Assembly (NCBI RefSeq): GCF_002895925.1
Contig: NZ_NWUO01000013.1
Location: 49,678-113,677, forward strand
Reading direction: 5' to 3'
DNA: 64,000 bases
Origin: Mixta theicola
GTDB lineage: Bacteria; Pseudomonadota; Gammaproteobacteria; Enterobacterales; Enterobacteriaceae
Shown here: piece by piece, positions 27,196 through 36,861 of the stretch
Position numbering within the stretch: the first letter of the stretch is position 1
Layout: every line of letters begins with the position of its first letter
Notes under the pieces: model-generated
Told to the model about the DNA's origin: nothing
The model's database searches: none
Seen by the model: only the letters and a program-made list of their open reading frames with translations
Translations under genes and position numbers: made by a program

Positions 27196-28116
27196 TTATT
27201 TTTGGTTACGGCTGACGAACTGCTGATAGTTCTCTTTGGTAATCAGCTGATAAGGGATCATCATGTTTTTCTGGACTTTCTCGCCTTTCACCAGGCTGAT
27301 GGCCGTCTGTACCGCGCCTTCGCCCTGCCCTTTGGCATCCTGAAAGACGGTGGCGATCATTCTGCCGTTTTTGATCTGCTGCAGCGCATCAGGCGTGCCG
27401 TCCACTCCGGTAATCAGCACCTTGTTATCTTTGCCCAGCGCCATCAGCGCACCGATGGCCATTTCGTCATTATTGGAAGCGATGGCGTCAATTTGATCGC
27501 CGGCAGTCATCCAGTTGCTGACCACATCTACCGCTTCGTTACGCATAAATTTGGCGGTCTGCTTCTGAACGATTTTGATTTGCGGATATTTAGCCACTAC
27601 CGCCTCAACGCCTTTGGTACGGTCGCGGGTTGCCTCGCTCGCCAGATCGCCCATCAAAATGGCGACGTTGCCTTTTTGATGCATCGCTTTCGCCAGCGCT
27701 TCCATCTGCAGACGGCCCGCCAGCTCAGAATCCGATCCGACATAGGCCATTTTGTCAGTCAGCTCCGCCTGTGGGCGGCGGTTAACAAAGATCAACGGAA
27801 TGCCCGCTTTACTGGCCTGATCCATAATCGGTTTTACGGCGTTAGTATCGACCGGATTGACGATAATGGCGTCGACGCCTTGTCCGATAAAGTTCTGTAC
27901 CTGCTGAAGCTGCTGCGCCACGTCGCCTTTGGCATCTTCCATCTGGCCTTTCACCTGGTCTTTATCCATCTCTTTTTGCATTGCGGTACGCAAGATGGTG
28001 AGGAAGTTGTCATCAAACAGCGCCATTGATACGCCCAGCTGAATATCTTTCGCCAGCACTGCGGCGGGCAGCAGACAGGCAATGACAGAGGCAACAATCG
28101 CTTTTTTCATCTTCAT
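27196..28116 (-). CDS. ABC sugar transporter periplasmic binding protein
   Basis: A 306-residue periplasmic binding protein (peripla_BP_4 type) with a signal peptide (residues 1-22, cleavage after VLA). The two-lobed fold is seen in the repeated Rossmann-like segments, IIVNPVDTNAV (about 85) and ASNNDEMAIGALMAL (about 215). The first gene of the operon, it feeds the downstream ATPase and permease. Resemblance is to ribose, galactose and inositol binding proteins; a myo-inositol-type substrate is a guess. The leader 28117-28560 is AT-rich and holds the promoter, but I cannot single out -35/-10 elements or a CRP site with confidence. Confidence 0.88.
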   Translation of the reverse strand: MKMKKAIVASVIACLLPAAVLAKDIQLGVSMALFDDNFLTILRTAMQKEMDKDQVKGQMEDAKGDVAQQLQQVQNFIGQGVDAIIVNPVDTNAVKPIMDQASKAGIPLIFVNRRPQAELTDKMAYVGSDSELAGRLQMEALAKAMHQKGNVAILMGDLASEATRDRTKGVEAVVAKYPQIKIVQKQTAKFMRNEAVDVVSNWMTAGDQIDAIASNNDEMAIGALMALGKDNKVLITGVDGTPDALQQIKNGRMIATVFQDAKGQGEGAVQTAISLVKGEKVQKNMMIPYQLITKENYQQFVSRNQK

Positions 28117-28566
28117 AGTTCACCCTTTGAATTGTTAAGTTGCGCTGGCGGGCCGTTACCTCGAATGAAAAATATAATTTACATTCACACAACATCACCA
28201 GGGTTATCAGCTACGGGAAGAGATAAAACCTTACATCGTTCGCGCTTTTTCCGTTTACACTTTCCTTTTTTCAACCGACTGATTTTTAATATTTTTTATA
28301 TGGAACTGCATATTATTAAGTTCTTACAGACGCAGTCACACGCCGAAACAGTTTTTTTATTTCATAATAAGCACAATTGAAATTTTCATAATAAAAGCAT
28401 CGAAACGCGCGTTTTAAAATTGCCAAATAACAAAAATTTGACATACCTCTAACATCAGCCGGGAAAAGCGTTTAAATTGAGATCCACACGGCAGATTAGA
28501 AAAGCAGCAAACGGCGAGGGATTGTTGATTTTGCCAGCAAACGCACCGGGAAAAGCGGTACAGGCT

Positions 28567-28595
28567 TTGACATTCAGACAGGCGCCAGGTAATAT
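28567..28595 (+). promoter_or_regulatory. Promoter of the first tRNA-Asn gene
   Basis: TTGACA (28567-28572), 17-base spacer, TAATAT (28590-28595), then a GC-containing discriminator, 18 bases before the tRNA. The -35 is perfect. Confidence 0.85.
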
Positions 28596-28613
28596 TCGCC
28601 TCGTTCACACGAT

Positions 28614-28689
28614 TCCTCTGTAGTTCAGTCGGTAGAACGGCGGACTGTTAATCCGTATGTCACTGGTTCGAGTCCAGTCAGAGGAGCCA
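28614..28689 (+). tRNA. tRNA-Asn (GUU), copy 1
   Basis: The 76-base cloverleaf is complete. The acceptor stem TCCTCTG pairs with CAGAGGA, the anticodon loop reads CTGTTAA (anticodon GTT), the T-arm is GGTTCGAGTCC and CCA is encoded. The sequence is identical to copy 2 at 49998-50073. In many enterobacteria asn tRNA genes are integration sites for islands with P4-like integrases; an integrase pseudogene follows 160 bases downstream. Confidence 0.98.
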
Positions 28690-28849
28690 AATTCTTGTTT
28701 TCATGCCTTCCGACTAATCCCTGTCTGCTTTCGATTCAACAACCTGGCGTGAAAATCTTTCCCGATGCATATCTGGTTTTCCCATTGTATCCGGCGAAGT
28801 TGATGGTCAGATTTGGAGTCATTTCAGTCCGATAATGAAGTGGCCACAC

Positions 28850-30105
28850 CTGTCTCTTTCCGACGCGAAAATCCGCAGTATTAAGCCTTCATCCTTTAAG
28901 CTGACCATTCACAGGGTCTGTATTTACTTGTCAATCCGCGCGGCTCACGCCTCTGGTATCTCAAATATCGCTTCAACCGAAAAGAATCCCGCATTGCGTT
29001 AGGTGCCTATCCGCAGGTTTCGCTATCCGACGCCCGCCAGCAGCACGACGGTATTCGTAAACTTCTGGCGCAGAATATTAATCCAGTACAACAACGTGTT
29101 GCCGAAAAAGTCGCCGCTTCGCCGGAAAAATGCTTTGAAGCCGTAGCGCGAGGCTGGCACAAAACCAACAAAAAGTGGTCGGCTGACTATGCAGATCGCA
29201 TCCTCGCCAGTATGAAAAATCATATTTTTCCGGCGATTGGTCATCAGCCCGTTACGATGTTGAAAACGCAGCATTTCACTGCGTTGCTGAGAGTTATCGA
29301 GGACAAAAGCTTTCTGGAAGTTGCGTCCCGTACCCGGCAGCAACTTTGCAACATCATGCGCTACGCCGTTCAGCAGGGACTGACCGAAAACAATCCGGCG
29401 CTGCATCTGGAAAGCGTCATTGCCCCTCCGGTTAAAAATCACTATCCCGCCCTGCCGCTGGAGCAGTTGCCCGAGCTGCTGGAGCGTATTGGTGTCTATC
29501 AACAGGGGCGGCAACTGACAAGGCTGGCGGTGACGCTAACCCTGCATCTGTTTATCCGTTCCAGTGAACAGCGCTTTGCCCGCTGGAACGAGATAGATTT
29601 CAGACACAAAGTCTGGATCATCCCCGCCACTCGCGAGGCGATCGACAACGTTCGATATTCAGGTCGTGGAGCAAAAATGCGCACCCCGCATATTGTGCCG
29701 CTTTCTCATCAGGCTATCGCCATTCTGAAGCAGATAAAGGAGATCTCCGGCCATCTGGATTTGGTGTTCCCCGGCGACCATAACCCGTATAAGCCGATGA
29801 GTGAAAACACTGTCAACCGGGCGCTGCGCCTGATGGGTTATTGCACCAAAACCGACGTCTGCGGGCATGGCTTTCGGGCAATGGCCTGTAGCGCCCTGGT
29901 GGAATCTGAACTCTGGTCTAAGGATGCTGTAGAGTGGCAGATGAGTCATCAGGAACGCAACAGCGTGCGGGCGGCTTACATCCACCGCGCTGAGCACCCC
30001 GACGCCCGCAAGGCCATGATGCAGTGGTGGTCGGATTATCTGGATACGAGCCGGGAAGGTTATGTTGCGTCCTATATTTATGCCCGACAGCACCGGGCGG
30101 CCTGA
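28850..30105 (+). pseudogene. P4-like tyrosine integrase, start lost and frameshifted
   Basis: This is a near full-length island integrase. The expected start codon aligns with ATG 50210 of the second copy but here reads CTG (28850). One base is lost near 28914-28916, shifting the frame; from about 28918 to 30105 the frame is open. The arm-binding N-domain (AYPQVSLSDARQQ) is present, as are the catalytic HGFRAMAC (HxxR) and the C-terminal AAYIHRAEHPDARKAMMQWW block holding the nucleophilic Tyr. Family members act on tRNA 3' ends. An internal ATG at 29212 would make a 297-residue truncated protein without the N-domain, unlikely to be active. Confidence 0.85.
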
Positions 30106-30139
30106 ATCAGCAGAAAGATAATTTGTTGGTAATAAATAT

Positions 30140-30158
30140 CCTCCGGCATAGCCGGAGG
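30140..30158. terminator. Hairpin after the integrase pseudogene
   Basis: CCTCCGGC-ATA-GCCGGAGG is a perfect 8-bp stem with a 3-base loop, 35 bases after the integrase stop. It lacks a T-run, so it may be a factor-assisted terminator or a REP-like element. Confidence 0.45.
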
Positions 30159-31031
30159 TGCTTCAGACGCAGCTCTGCCTGCATTCGCTGAGCCTCCGGG
30201 ATCATATATCGGGTTCGGGCTCACGGACGGCATTCGATTTAAAAACGTAACCATTTGAAAACTAGAGCTAATTTTTATCCATCATCTGAATAACACACCC
30301 ATTTTTCGAAATAAATCAACTCATAACACACAATCAAACTAACAATATGACAGGTCAATATTTTCCAAATCAGTCTTAGCCAGACAGCCAAATATGGCGT
30401 TAACATCTAGTACCAAGCCAATCTTTGTAAGAGGCCACGACTATTTAAAAAACAGCGACCCCTCTTCAAATCCCATATATCTAGCTGTAAGAAGATTTCA
30501 ACTCAAAGTGAGAATGAATGTTTTACAGATCTGCTTTGTCAGCTTTCTGCCTAACTGCCGAAGCCGATTTTATAAGCGGTGTAAAAATACATGCTTTCTC
30601 GACATATCTCAGCACGAGTTTATCTTCCCCGCGAGCAGAGAATTTGAGCGGTGGTTGTGCATACCGGCGACCTCTCATATGAACCTTGCTTCCCCTTCCA
30701 TGGTTGGGTTAACTATTATTTTCTATATTTTGCACCATATTAACAGCAGATTTTTGGCATCACCAAACACAGGATACCCCCCAGTTCAAAGGTCTGTTTA
30801 ACGTGCTGAAGTTTCCCGCGAACGGTGTAGTTCTGAACCAAATGACAGGTCTTCTATCTTATTAGAATAACCGGTAATAAAATTAGAAGAGGAATAGAAT
30901 GATTGTTGATTCAATTCGATTTTTATAAAAAAGTTACGAGATATGCCCTTAACGTAGATAATGGCCGCCAAGCACTTCTTGGTGGCCATGTCAGGAATAA
31001 CATTATCCGATAAGTCAATTAAATAAAATTT
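30159..31031. other. AT-rich gap without a supported gene
   Basis: This 870-base stretch joins the integrase pseudogene to the TrpG-like gene. A 135-codon frame at 30394-30801 has no ribosome site, unusual composition and no recognisable domain; I do not accept it. No att-like repeat of the tRNA 3' end was found here. Confidence 0.4.
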
Positions 31032-31604
31032 TCATATTGCTTGAAGAAAAAAATTCCTAATCATTTCTTTTCCATATTCTGTCGTCACACTTTCAGGATG
31101 GAATTGAACCCCTTCAATACAATATTTTTTATGCCTAATCCCCATAACATACCCATCTTTCATAGAAGTGGCACTTATTACCAGAGGGATCGTATCATTA
31201 AAATATTTACGCTCAGCAACAAGTGAATGATATCGAGTAACATTGAAAACAGACGGTAACCCTCTAAAGCATCCTCCTGCATCATTCTCTATTTTACTAA
31301 CTTTCCCATGCTGCCTACTAACCGCAGGAGTTACAGGGACACCATAATATTCAGCAATAGCTTGCATCCCTAAGCAAATGCCCAAAATTGGTATCTTACC
31401 CTCAGAATGGCGAATAATATCTAGATAGCCACACTCTGTAGGGTGGCCTGGTCCTGGGCCAAGGACTATCGCTTGATATTTTTCTAAATCAGTAATATCA
31501 ATTTTATCACATCGAACAACCTCAATATCAAGTCCTATGTTCTCAATATAATTTTTAATTATATAAACAAAACTATCATAAGCATCAACTAACAAAAATT
31601 TCAT
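31032..31604 (-). CDS. Glutamine amidotransferase subunit, TrpG/PabA family
   Basis: A 190-residue class I glutamine amidotransferase that would supply ammonia from glutamine to the chorismate-using partner encoded just upstream. The catalytic triad is visible: Cys in GICLGMQAIAEYYG (about residue 76) and His-Glu in VQFHPESV (about 170). The oxyanion-hole motif GPGPGHP is near 50. It overlaps the 3' end of the TrpE-like gene by 20 bases, so the two subunits are co-translated. It is AT-rich and unlike the backbone in codon use. As for all TrpG/PabA proteins, the product (anthranilate, ADIC or ADC) depends on the partner. Confidence 0.92.
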   Translation of the reverse strand: MKFLLVDAYDSFVYIIKNYIENIGLDIEVVRCDKIDITDLEKYQAIVLGPGPGHPTECGYLDIIRHSEGKIPILGICLGMQAIAEYYGVPVTPAVSRQHGKVSKIENDAGGCFRGLPSVFNVTRYHSLVAERKYFNDTIPLVISATSMKDGYVMGIRHKKYCIEGVQFHPESVTTEYGKEMIRNFFLQAI

Positions 31605-33081
31605 TGCGTAATTCCTTATCAGTAATGGCCAAATAAGTAGAACTTAACTTATTAATAGTCTCATCCCATTCACCTTTTTTTGTAGAGTCTTCAACAATCC
31701 CTCCAGATGCCCTTATAATATACATTCCGTCTTTATAGATAGCCGTTCTAATACAAAGGGCAGAAATCATAACATCGTCAAAGCCGAAATAACCAATACA
31801 ACCAGCATAGATTCCCCGAGGATTTATTTCAGTATTTTCTATTATTTCCACAGCCTTAATCTTAGGTGTTCCCGTCATAGTTCCAGCAGGGAAAGTTGCG
31901 GCTAAAATATCATATTTATCATATTCATCGGTCAAAATTCCACGAACATGGGATACTATGTGTATTACATGAGAATATTCTTCGGTGACCAGTAACTCGT
32001 CGACTTTTAAGGAATCAGCCACGCAGATTCTGGCTATATCATTTCGACACAGGTCAACAAGCATTAAATGTTCTGCTCCTTCTTTTTCATCAGAAAGCAA
32101 AATCCTTCTATTTCGTTCTTTTTCTTGCAAGTCTGTTGAATTTTTAATTGTTCCTGCAATTGGTCTCATAAAAATATCTTTACTACCAGTTAAAGTAATA
32201 AACATCTCTGGGCTAGCACCAATAACATAAACATCCTCACTAGTTTTAAAATAATACATATAAGGTGATGGGTTATATTCACGCATTCTCAAATAGACAT
32301 CATATGGTTTAATATCAGAATCAATACGAATCTCATGTCCTAATTGTATCTGATAAACGTTACCTATATCTATATGACCTTTAGCTATATCAAACCAAGC
32401 ATAATACTCATCAACCGAAACTGTAGGATGTGCAACGCTCGAAGCAGAAAAATTTGAATTAAACTCATAAGTCACTTCATCATCGTTAATAAGATTAATT
32501 ATATCTTCTTCATTTAACTCACTAAAATAATCGCTATCATTTAAAACAAGTAATGTTTTTTTACTTCTAATATCAATATTAATCACGGCTCTATAAATAC
32601 TAAGGTGTATAGTGGCGATACCCTTGTCTCTTTTTATAACTTTATCAATATCTTCGAAATAAAAAACAGTGTCATATCCAAAGTAACCAAAAAAACCAAA
32701 TTTAACATCACTTTTATTATTTATATTTTCTACAGAAAAAACATTCTCAATAGCTCTAAGCAATCTAATAAGATCTTGACCACTACTGAGCACCCCTTCA
32801 TGCCCTTTAATAGCGAATGAAGATAAAGCATCATGCCTGGATACAAAATCAACTACACTATCTACTCCCGTAAAAGAAAAATCATATTCATTTATCTTCA
32901 ATGTGAAGATAGGTTCAAAAGCGATTATTGATTTATTACAGTCTTTTTCTGGACCACTCATTGACTCAAGTAAAAATATCTCGTTCTCACCATACTTTTT
33001 TCTCAATTTGTTATAAATACAGACAGGATCATTGTTAACACTAATATTCTCAGATTTACAAGACACAGAAATATAGGTCAT
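31585..33081 (-). CDS. Chorismate-aminating enzyme, TrpE/PabB family component I
   Basis: A 498-residue chorismate-binding enzyme. The C-terminal catalytic domain shows GNVYQIQLGHE (about 240), GASPEMF (about 288), RPIAGT (about 310), AEHLMLVDLCRND (about 335) and TFPAGTMTGTPKIKAVEIIE (about 395). The Ala in PIAGT is found in anthranilate and ADIC synthases, whereas E. coli PabB has a Lys there. Some PabB proteins also have Ala, so the ring position aminated is not settled. Length fits TrpE. It is the central gene of the minus-strand operon: its ATG overlaps the FMN-reductase stop and its 3' end overlaps the TrpG-like gene. Transcription is probably under TrpR, from the operator at 34122-34139. 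Confidence 0.92.
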   Translation of the reverse strand: MTYISVSCKSENISVNNDPVCIYNKLRKKYGENEIFLLESMSGPEKDCNKSIIAFEPIFTLKINEYDFSFTGVDSVVDFVSRHDALSSFAIKGHEGVLSSGQDLIRLLRAIENVFSVENINNKSDVKFGFFGYFGYDTVFYFEDIDKVIKRDKGIATIHLSIYRAVINIDIRSKKTLLVLNDSDYFSELNEEDIINLINDDEVTYEFNSNFSASSVAHPTVSVDEYYAWFDIAKGHIDIGNVYQIQLGHEIRIDSDIKPYDVYLRMREYNPSPYMYYFKTSEDVYVIGASPEMFITLTGSKDIFMRPIAGTIKNSTDLQEKERNRRILLSDEKEGAEHLMLVDLCRNDIARICVADSLKVDELLVTEEYSHVIHIVSHVRGILTDEYDKYDILAATFPAGTMTGTPKIKAVEIIENTEINPRGIYAGCIGYFGFDDVMISALCIRTAIYKDGMYIIRASGGIVEDSTKKGEWDETINKLSSTYLAITDKELRNEIFVS

Positions 33082-33722
33082 TTGATATTCTCCTTTATCA
33101 TTTTAAGCTTTCTTTCATTTTCCCAGTTTTGAGATAATTTTTGAAAATCAATTGAGTCATGAATATTTACCAAGCGATTGACCATTTGCTCCAACGCAAC
33201 CTCTTCTTCTATATCTTTTATATCTTTAATATTTTCATCTCCATGAATAAGTACAGGAAAACCAGCGCCAGGAACAATCATACGATTCAACAACATATTA
33301 TTCACTATTTGATCGTGAGCATGTCCAAGATGATATTTTCGCCCAATAACGACACAGCCACCTATTTTATTTGCTAACGGACGTTCAAATCTTAAATATC
33401 CAACGCCTGCACGTTCAAGGAAAATTTGCATAAGGTGACATACACCAAATGCATGTACCGGTGTAGCATAAATAATGATATGGGCTTTTATCATCAAATC
33501 AATAATGGCCGGTAAACCATCGTTTTTCTCACATGGCTCAGTTCGGTAGTTACAATCAGAATTCCCGTTACCACAACCATTACAAGGTGATAAATCGATT
33601 TCATTCAAATGAACTATTATAGTTTCTACACCATATGTTTTTAATAAACTACTGGTTCTTTGTGAAACGGCTGAAGTGATACCAAATCGCCGTTCTGACC
33701 CAGATATAATCACAGCTTTCAT
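33078..33722 (-). CDS. NAD(P)H-dependent FMN reductase-like flavoprotein
   Basis: A 214-residue flavodoxin-fold protein of the NADPH-dependent FMN reductase/iron-sulfur flavoprotein group. The FMN phosphate loop is at residues 7-14 (SGSERRFG). A Cys-rich stretch CNGCGNGNSDCNY...C (about 48-64) resembles the compact cysteine motif of iron-sulfur flavoproteins. ATPVHAFG (about 90) is the usual isoalloxazine-side motif. It could supply reduced flavin or reduce a pathway intermediate. The ATG overlaps the stop of an exporter remnant and its own stop overlaps the TrpE-like start (ATGA). GGAGG precedes ATG 33722. Confidence 0.82.
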   Translation of the reverse strand: MKAVIISGSERRFGITSAVSQRTSSLLKTYGVETIIVHLNEIDLSPCNGCGNGNSDCNYRTEPCEKNDGLPAIIDLMIKAHIIIYATPVHAFGVCHLMQIFLERAGVGYLRFERPLANKIGGCVVIGRKYHLGHAHDQIVNNMLLNRMIVPGAGFPVLIHGDENIKDIKDIEEEVALEQMVNRLVNIHDSIDFQKLSQNWENERKLKMIKENIK

Positions 33723-34101
33723 ATCAACCTCCTTTGTTGTAAATTATTTTTATTGATGCTAAGTATGCTAGCTATCACGATAAGCATTCCAAACATATCA
33801 AGCGAAGACATTATTTCATTAAGAATTATGCAATCAATAATTACCGTAATAAAAAATTCTGCAATATTAATTATCGCTTTTTCACAGGACCATCATGTTT
33901 AACAACATGCATCATTAGGGAAAATGGAAACGCAGTTGAAAAAACGACTAGCACAGAGGTGTATTTCATAACGGATAAGTAATGAATATAAGCATCGCTC
34001 TTTCTCCTGATAAGCCCATGAGGAGAGTTGACCAAATTCAAGAACTCCGAGAAATCAGCTGAAATTGAATGTCTACTCATATCCATATGCATATTCACCA
34101 T
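33719..34101 (-). pseudogene. Remnant of an EamA/DMT exporter, frameshifted
   Basis: The first gene after the TrpR-like operator. The start part (34101 down to 33871) encodes about 76 residues with one membrane segment. The frame then closes, and the neighbouring frame continues with a helix-rich tail (FFITVIIDCIIL, then GMLIVIASILSI), which resembles the last helices of EamA-type drug/metabolite exporters. One base change near 33875-33885 would join them. Even joined, the protein is only about 128 residues, half an EamA transporter. The stop overlaps the FMN reductase ATG, so it was once translationally coupled to the pathway genes. The family call is tentative. Confidence 0.4.
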
Positions 34102-34121
34102 GTTAATTAACTTACACCCTC

Positions 34122-34139
34122 AAACTAGTACGCTAGTAC
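34122..34139 (-). promoter_or_regulatory. Putative TrpR operator of the TrpE/G-like operon
   Basis: On the minus strand: GTACTAGCGTACTAGTTT. The two CTAG half-sites are eight bases apart, as in the E. coli trp operator (GTACTAGTTAACTAGTAC, symmetrised form), with 13 of 18 positions equal. A TTACAA...TATGTA promoter-like pair lies just upstream, so a repressor here would block the operon. Confidence 0.65.
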
Positions 34140-34312
34140 CTTGTACATAAAGTGATCAATTGGATATTTGTAACAAAGTGTAAATTTAATTTATAGCTGC
34201 TCATAAGAAAGGGAGAAATAAGATTAAATTTAATTTAAAACAATCCCATGGAAAATTGATAATTCAATTTATAACTAATTATGATAGTTTAAATTACAAA
34301 GTGTTTTCTTAA

Positions 34313-34347
34313 TTTGAAATTTGAAATTTGAAATTTGAAATTTGAAA
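34313..34347. repeat. Five tandem copies of a 7-bp repeat (TTTGAAA)
   Basis: Five perfect copies of TTTGAAA in a non-coding AT-rich stretch between the two divergent parts of cluster 1. Such repeats can slip in replication. The region from 34140 to 34447 holds no gene I can support. Confidence 0.9.
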
Positions 34348-34447
34348 AACAGCAAAAGCCCCCTTTAAGAACAGATGCTCTTGTTCTCAAGAGAGGGAGG
34401 ACATTTAATTCAATTATAAGATTAAAAATAATATTAACTTTAAAGGT

Positions 34448-35073
34448 TCAGTTAATACGTCGGTATAGTGCCAACCCAGAAGCCATAAATACTAAAATTA
34501 AAGAGCAAAGGCGATTCATTATTTTTAATTTTACTTCTGAAAGATAACGTGAAATCTGGAAGCCAGCTGTTGCATAGCACCCCATGATAATCATATCAAG
34601 AACAATAGTAATTAAAATGAATGAAGCGTATTGCTGCACCTGTGAGTAAGATGTATTTATGAATTGTGGTAGAAAGGCACCAAAAATAGTAAACCCTTTG
34701 GATTTGATAATGCAGCAAATAAGCTTTTATAGAAAGCTCCTTTTGCATTTATAGAGTTTTTATTATTTCTATTTTCAACTTGAAGTGTTAATGGTGTGGA
34801 TTGCCATAAATTATATGCCAGCCAAAATAAATAGATAACACCAATCACCTTTATGGTTGAAAAAAGTATTTCGGAAGTAGCCATGATAGCACCAAGACCA
34901 AAAGCGACCAAACCGATCAATAGAAAATCAGAACAAGCAGCACCCAAAATTCCCATCAAAATAATTTTCTTATTTTTCGTTGTGCCATTTGAAAGAGCCA
35001 ACAACATTGTTGGACCTGGAATGACAGTTACTGCCAAAGAAGATACCCCGTATAAAATCAATGTATTAATCAC
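34448..35073 (-). pseudogene. LysE/RhtB-family amino acid exporter, frameshifted
   Basis: The first 139 codons (35073 to 34657) encode a LysE-type exporter start (VIPGPTMLLALSNG near residue 18, GAACSDFLL near 45, then LSNPKGLLF). The protein then ends wrongly after KGLLFLVPF. Adding one base to the run of five A (plus 34682-34686) restores GLLFFGAFLPQFI and joins the remaining two helices in the frame ending at 34448. Full length would be about 208 residues, normal for the family. Such proteins export amino acids or analogues, so it suits a pathway making an amino-acid-like product. It could be a true frameshift, a slippage-controlled gene or a sequencing error. Confidence 0.75.
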
Positions 35074-35177
35074 GATTCACCTCATAATAAACATGTTTTT
35101 GCTAATTTTTACTCAAAAAAACAAATACCAACCAAACAGTTTATTGATCTTAGTCAACATTAAGATCCAAAAAATCG

Positions 35178-35213
35178 TTGACATAAAACTCCAGCGTACT
35201 AGTTTAGCGGTAC
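35178..35213 (+). promoter_or_regulatory. Promoter with overlapping TrpR-like operator before the cupin gene
   Basis: TTGACA at 35178-35183 is a perfect -35. The expected -10 region (35200-35206) lies inside GTACTAGTTTAGCGGTAC (35196-35213), which matches 14 of 18 positions of the symmetrised trp operator, with the left half-site exact. In the E. coli trp promoter the operator also covers the -10. Confidence 0.65.
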
Positions 35214-35300
35214 TGACTGTTCATATTCTAACCGAAAATTAAAGGGCCACGAAATAGTAATAGGTTAATTGTTCAATCTGATTGATAAAAAGGAGATTTT

Positions 35301-35639
35301 ATGGCCACACAAAGCTACGAGAAAGTCGTATTTAATGCACCAAGCGAACCATGGGATAAATGGTCAAAGCCAGGCGCAGAGGGCCGCGTAAAGATTTTTT
35401 CTTCAAACAATAAGCGGTTAAGACTTTTAGAATTACCGGCAGGTTTTGACGAAGAAAACCTCTGTCTCATCGGCCATCAAGGGTATGTCTTGTCAGGGAG
35501 TTTCACCATCATTATTGATGGCCAAGAACATAAATGCCAACAGGGTGATTTTTTTTCAATACCAGATGGCATCCCACACAGATCCAAAGGGGATGAAAAC
35601 TCGATAACTACTGTTTTTGTTGTTGATGATAAATGTTAA
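35301..35639 (+). CDS. Small single-domain cupin protein
   Basis: A 112-residue cupin with one conserved barrel (about residues 35-108). The metal-site pattern is partly visible: [13 protein letters not shown] (about 54-66) and IPDGIPHRS (about 90-98) each contribute one His. The first motif lacks the usual HxH pair, so metal binding may be weak or altered. Possible roles are isomerase, decarboxylase or sensor; none can be chosen from sequence. A strong AAGGAG ribosome site precedes ATG 35301. It is the first gene of the plus-strand operon and ends 10 bases before the trpB-like start. Confidence 0.75.
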   Translation: MATQSYEKVVFNAPSEPWDKWSKPGAEGRVKIFSSNNKRLRLLELPAGFDEENLCLIGHQGYVLSGSFTIIIDGQEHKCQQGDFFSIPDGIPHRSKGDENSITTVFVVDDKC

Positions 35640-35649
35640 AAGGATAACG

Positions 35650-36861
35650 ATGATGAATTATAAAAATAAAAAGTTAATTGTTGAACCTGATGGAAATGGA
35701 CTTTATGGCATTTACGGTGGAGAGGCTGAAAACCCAGAACTTCGCTCAGCAATGAATAAAATCAGAGATGCTTTCCATAATATAATTAAAGACGTTAAAT
35801 TCCATGATGAAATGATAGAACTTAAGCGTTTTTATATTGGTCGCCCCAGTCCTTTGTATTTTGCAAAACGATTGTCAGAACACGCTGGCGGGGCAAAAAT
35901 TTTTCTAAAACGTGAAGATTTGAATCACACTGGTGCACATAAAATAAATCATTGTATCGGTGAAGTCTTGCTCGCAAAAAAAATGGGCAAAAAGAAAGTA
36001 TTAGCTGAAACTGGGGCAGGACAACATGGTGTTGCACTCGCTACTGTATGTGCCTTAATGGGTATTGAATGTGAAATACACATGGGCCAAGTTGATATCG
36101 AAAAAGAAAAACCAAATGTAAATAAAATGAAAGTGTTAGGTTGTAATGTTATACCTGTAACAGCAGGTAGTGCAACTTTAAAAGAAGCCGTAGATAGCGC
36201 GTTCAATTCATATGTCACAGATTTAAAGAACAACTTTTACGCCATTGGTTCTGTCGTTGGGCCTGCCCCATTCCCAGAGATAGTTCAGTACTTTCAGTCA
36301 ATCGTAGGTCAAGAAGCCAAACAGCAGTTTAGTGAGTTAACGAATACTCTACCTTCCGCAGTAGTAGCCTGCGTAGGTGGGGGTTCAAATTCAATGGGCA
36401 TCTTCAATAGCTTTTTATCCGATCACGAAGTTCAATTAATTGGTGTAGAACCATCTGGAAAAGGGTTACAAACTGACAAACATGCAGCAACGTTAACTAA
36501 AGGTAAATTCGGTTCTTTGCATGGTTTTAAATGCCTATATTTGCAAGATGAAAATGGTAACCCTTCTGATACCTATTCAATCGCATCGGGACTTGACTAC
36601 CCAGGTGTAGGCCCTCAGCACTGTTACCTTCGCGACATCGGACGTGTTGAATATCATACAATTACTGATGACGAGTGCCTTGACGCCTTCTTTTCTCTTT
36701 CTCGAAAAGAAGGGATCATCCCTGCTCTTGAAAGTGCTCATGCCGTCGCATGGGCGATAAAAAATGCCCGGAAATTAGGTAATGACAAATCAATAATTGT
36801 CAATTTATCCGGCCGAGGAGATAAGGATGTTGATTTTGTTTTAAGCAAGACGGCTTCATGA
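35650..36861 (+). CDS. Tryptophan synthase beta-like PLP enzyme (TrpB without TrpA)
   Basis: A 403-residue TrpB homologue, collinear with Salmonella TrpB. The PLP Lys is in HTGAHKINH (about residue 89). The catalytic Glu is in AETGAGQHG (about 111), the phosphate loop is GGGSNSMG (about 235) and the C-terminal NLSGRGDKD is present. It should join L-serine to indole or another nucleophile. No trpA gene accompanies it, so the nucleophile is free indole, or a non-indole aromatic made by the cluster. ATG 35650 follows AAAAGGA. The stop overlaps the start of the UbiD-like gene (ATGATG), so the two are coupled. It is probably a pathway paralogue of a chromosomal trpB. Confidence 0.9.
   Translation: MMNYKNKKLIVEPDGNGLYGIYGGEAENPELRSAMNKIRDAFHNIIKDVKFHDEMIELKRFYIGRPSPLYFAKRLSEHAGGAKIFLKREDLNHTGAHKINHCIGEVLLAKKMGKKKVLAETGAGQHGVALATVCALMGIECEIHMGQVDIEKEKPNVNKMKVLGCNVIPVTAGSATLKEAVDSAFNSYVTDLKNNFYAIGSVVGPAPFPEIVQYFQSIVGQEAKQQFSELTNTLPSAVVACVGGGSNSMGIFNSFLSDHEVQLIGVEPSGKGLQTDKHAATLTKGKFGSLHGFKCLYLQDENGNPSDTYSIASGLDYPGVGPQHCYLRDIGRVEYHTITDDECLDAFFSLSRKEGIIPALESAHAVAWAIKNARKLGNDKSIIVNLSGRGDKDVDFVLSKTAS

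Noticed and set aside
27202..28029. 275-codon plus-strand frame opposite the ABC binding protein
   Set aside because: Shadow of the binding-protein gene; no start signal.
29212..30105. Calling the integrase intact from ATG 29212
   Set aside because: Similarity to the second copy continues upstream through a frameshift to a lost start codon, so the true gene is longer and broken.
30394..30801. A 135-codon plus-strand frame after the integrase
   Set aside because: No ribosome site, odd composition and no recognisable domain; it lies in an AT-rich gap and is probably chance.
33871..34101. trp-type leader peptide and attenuator before the TrpE-like operon
   Set aside because: The frame lacks tandem Trp codons and no terminator/antiterminator pair is visible; an exporter remnant explains the frame better.
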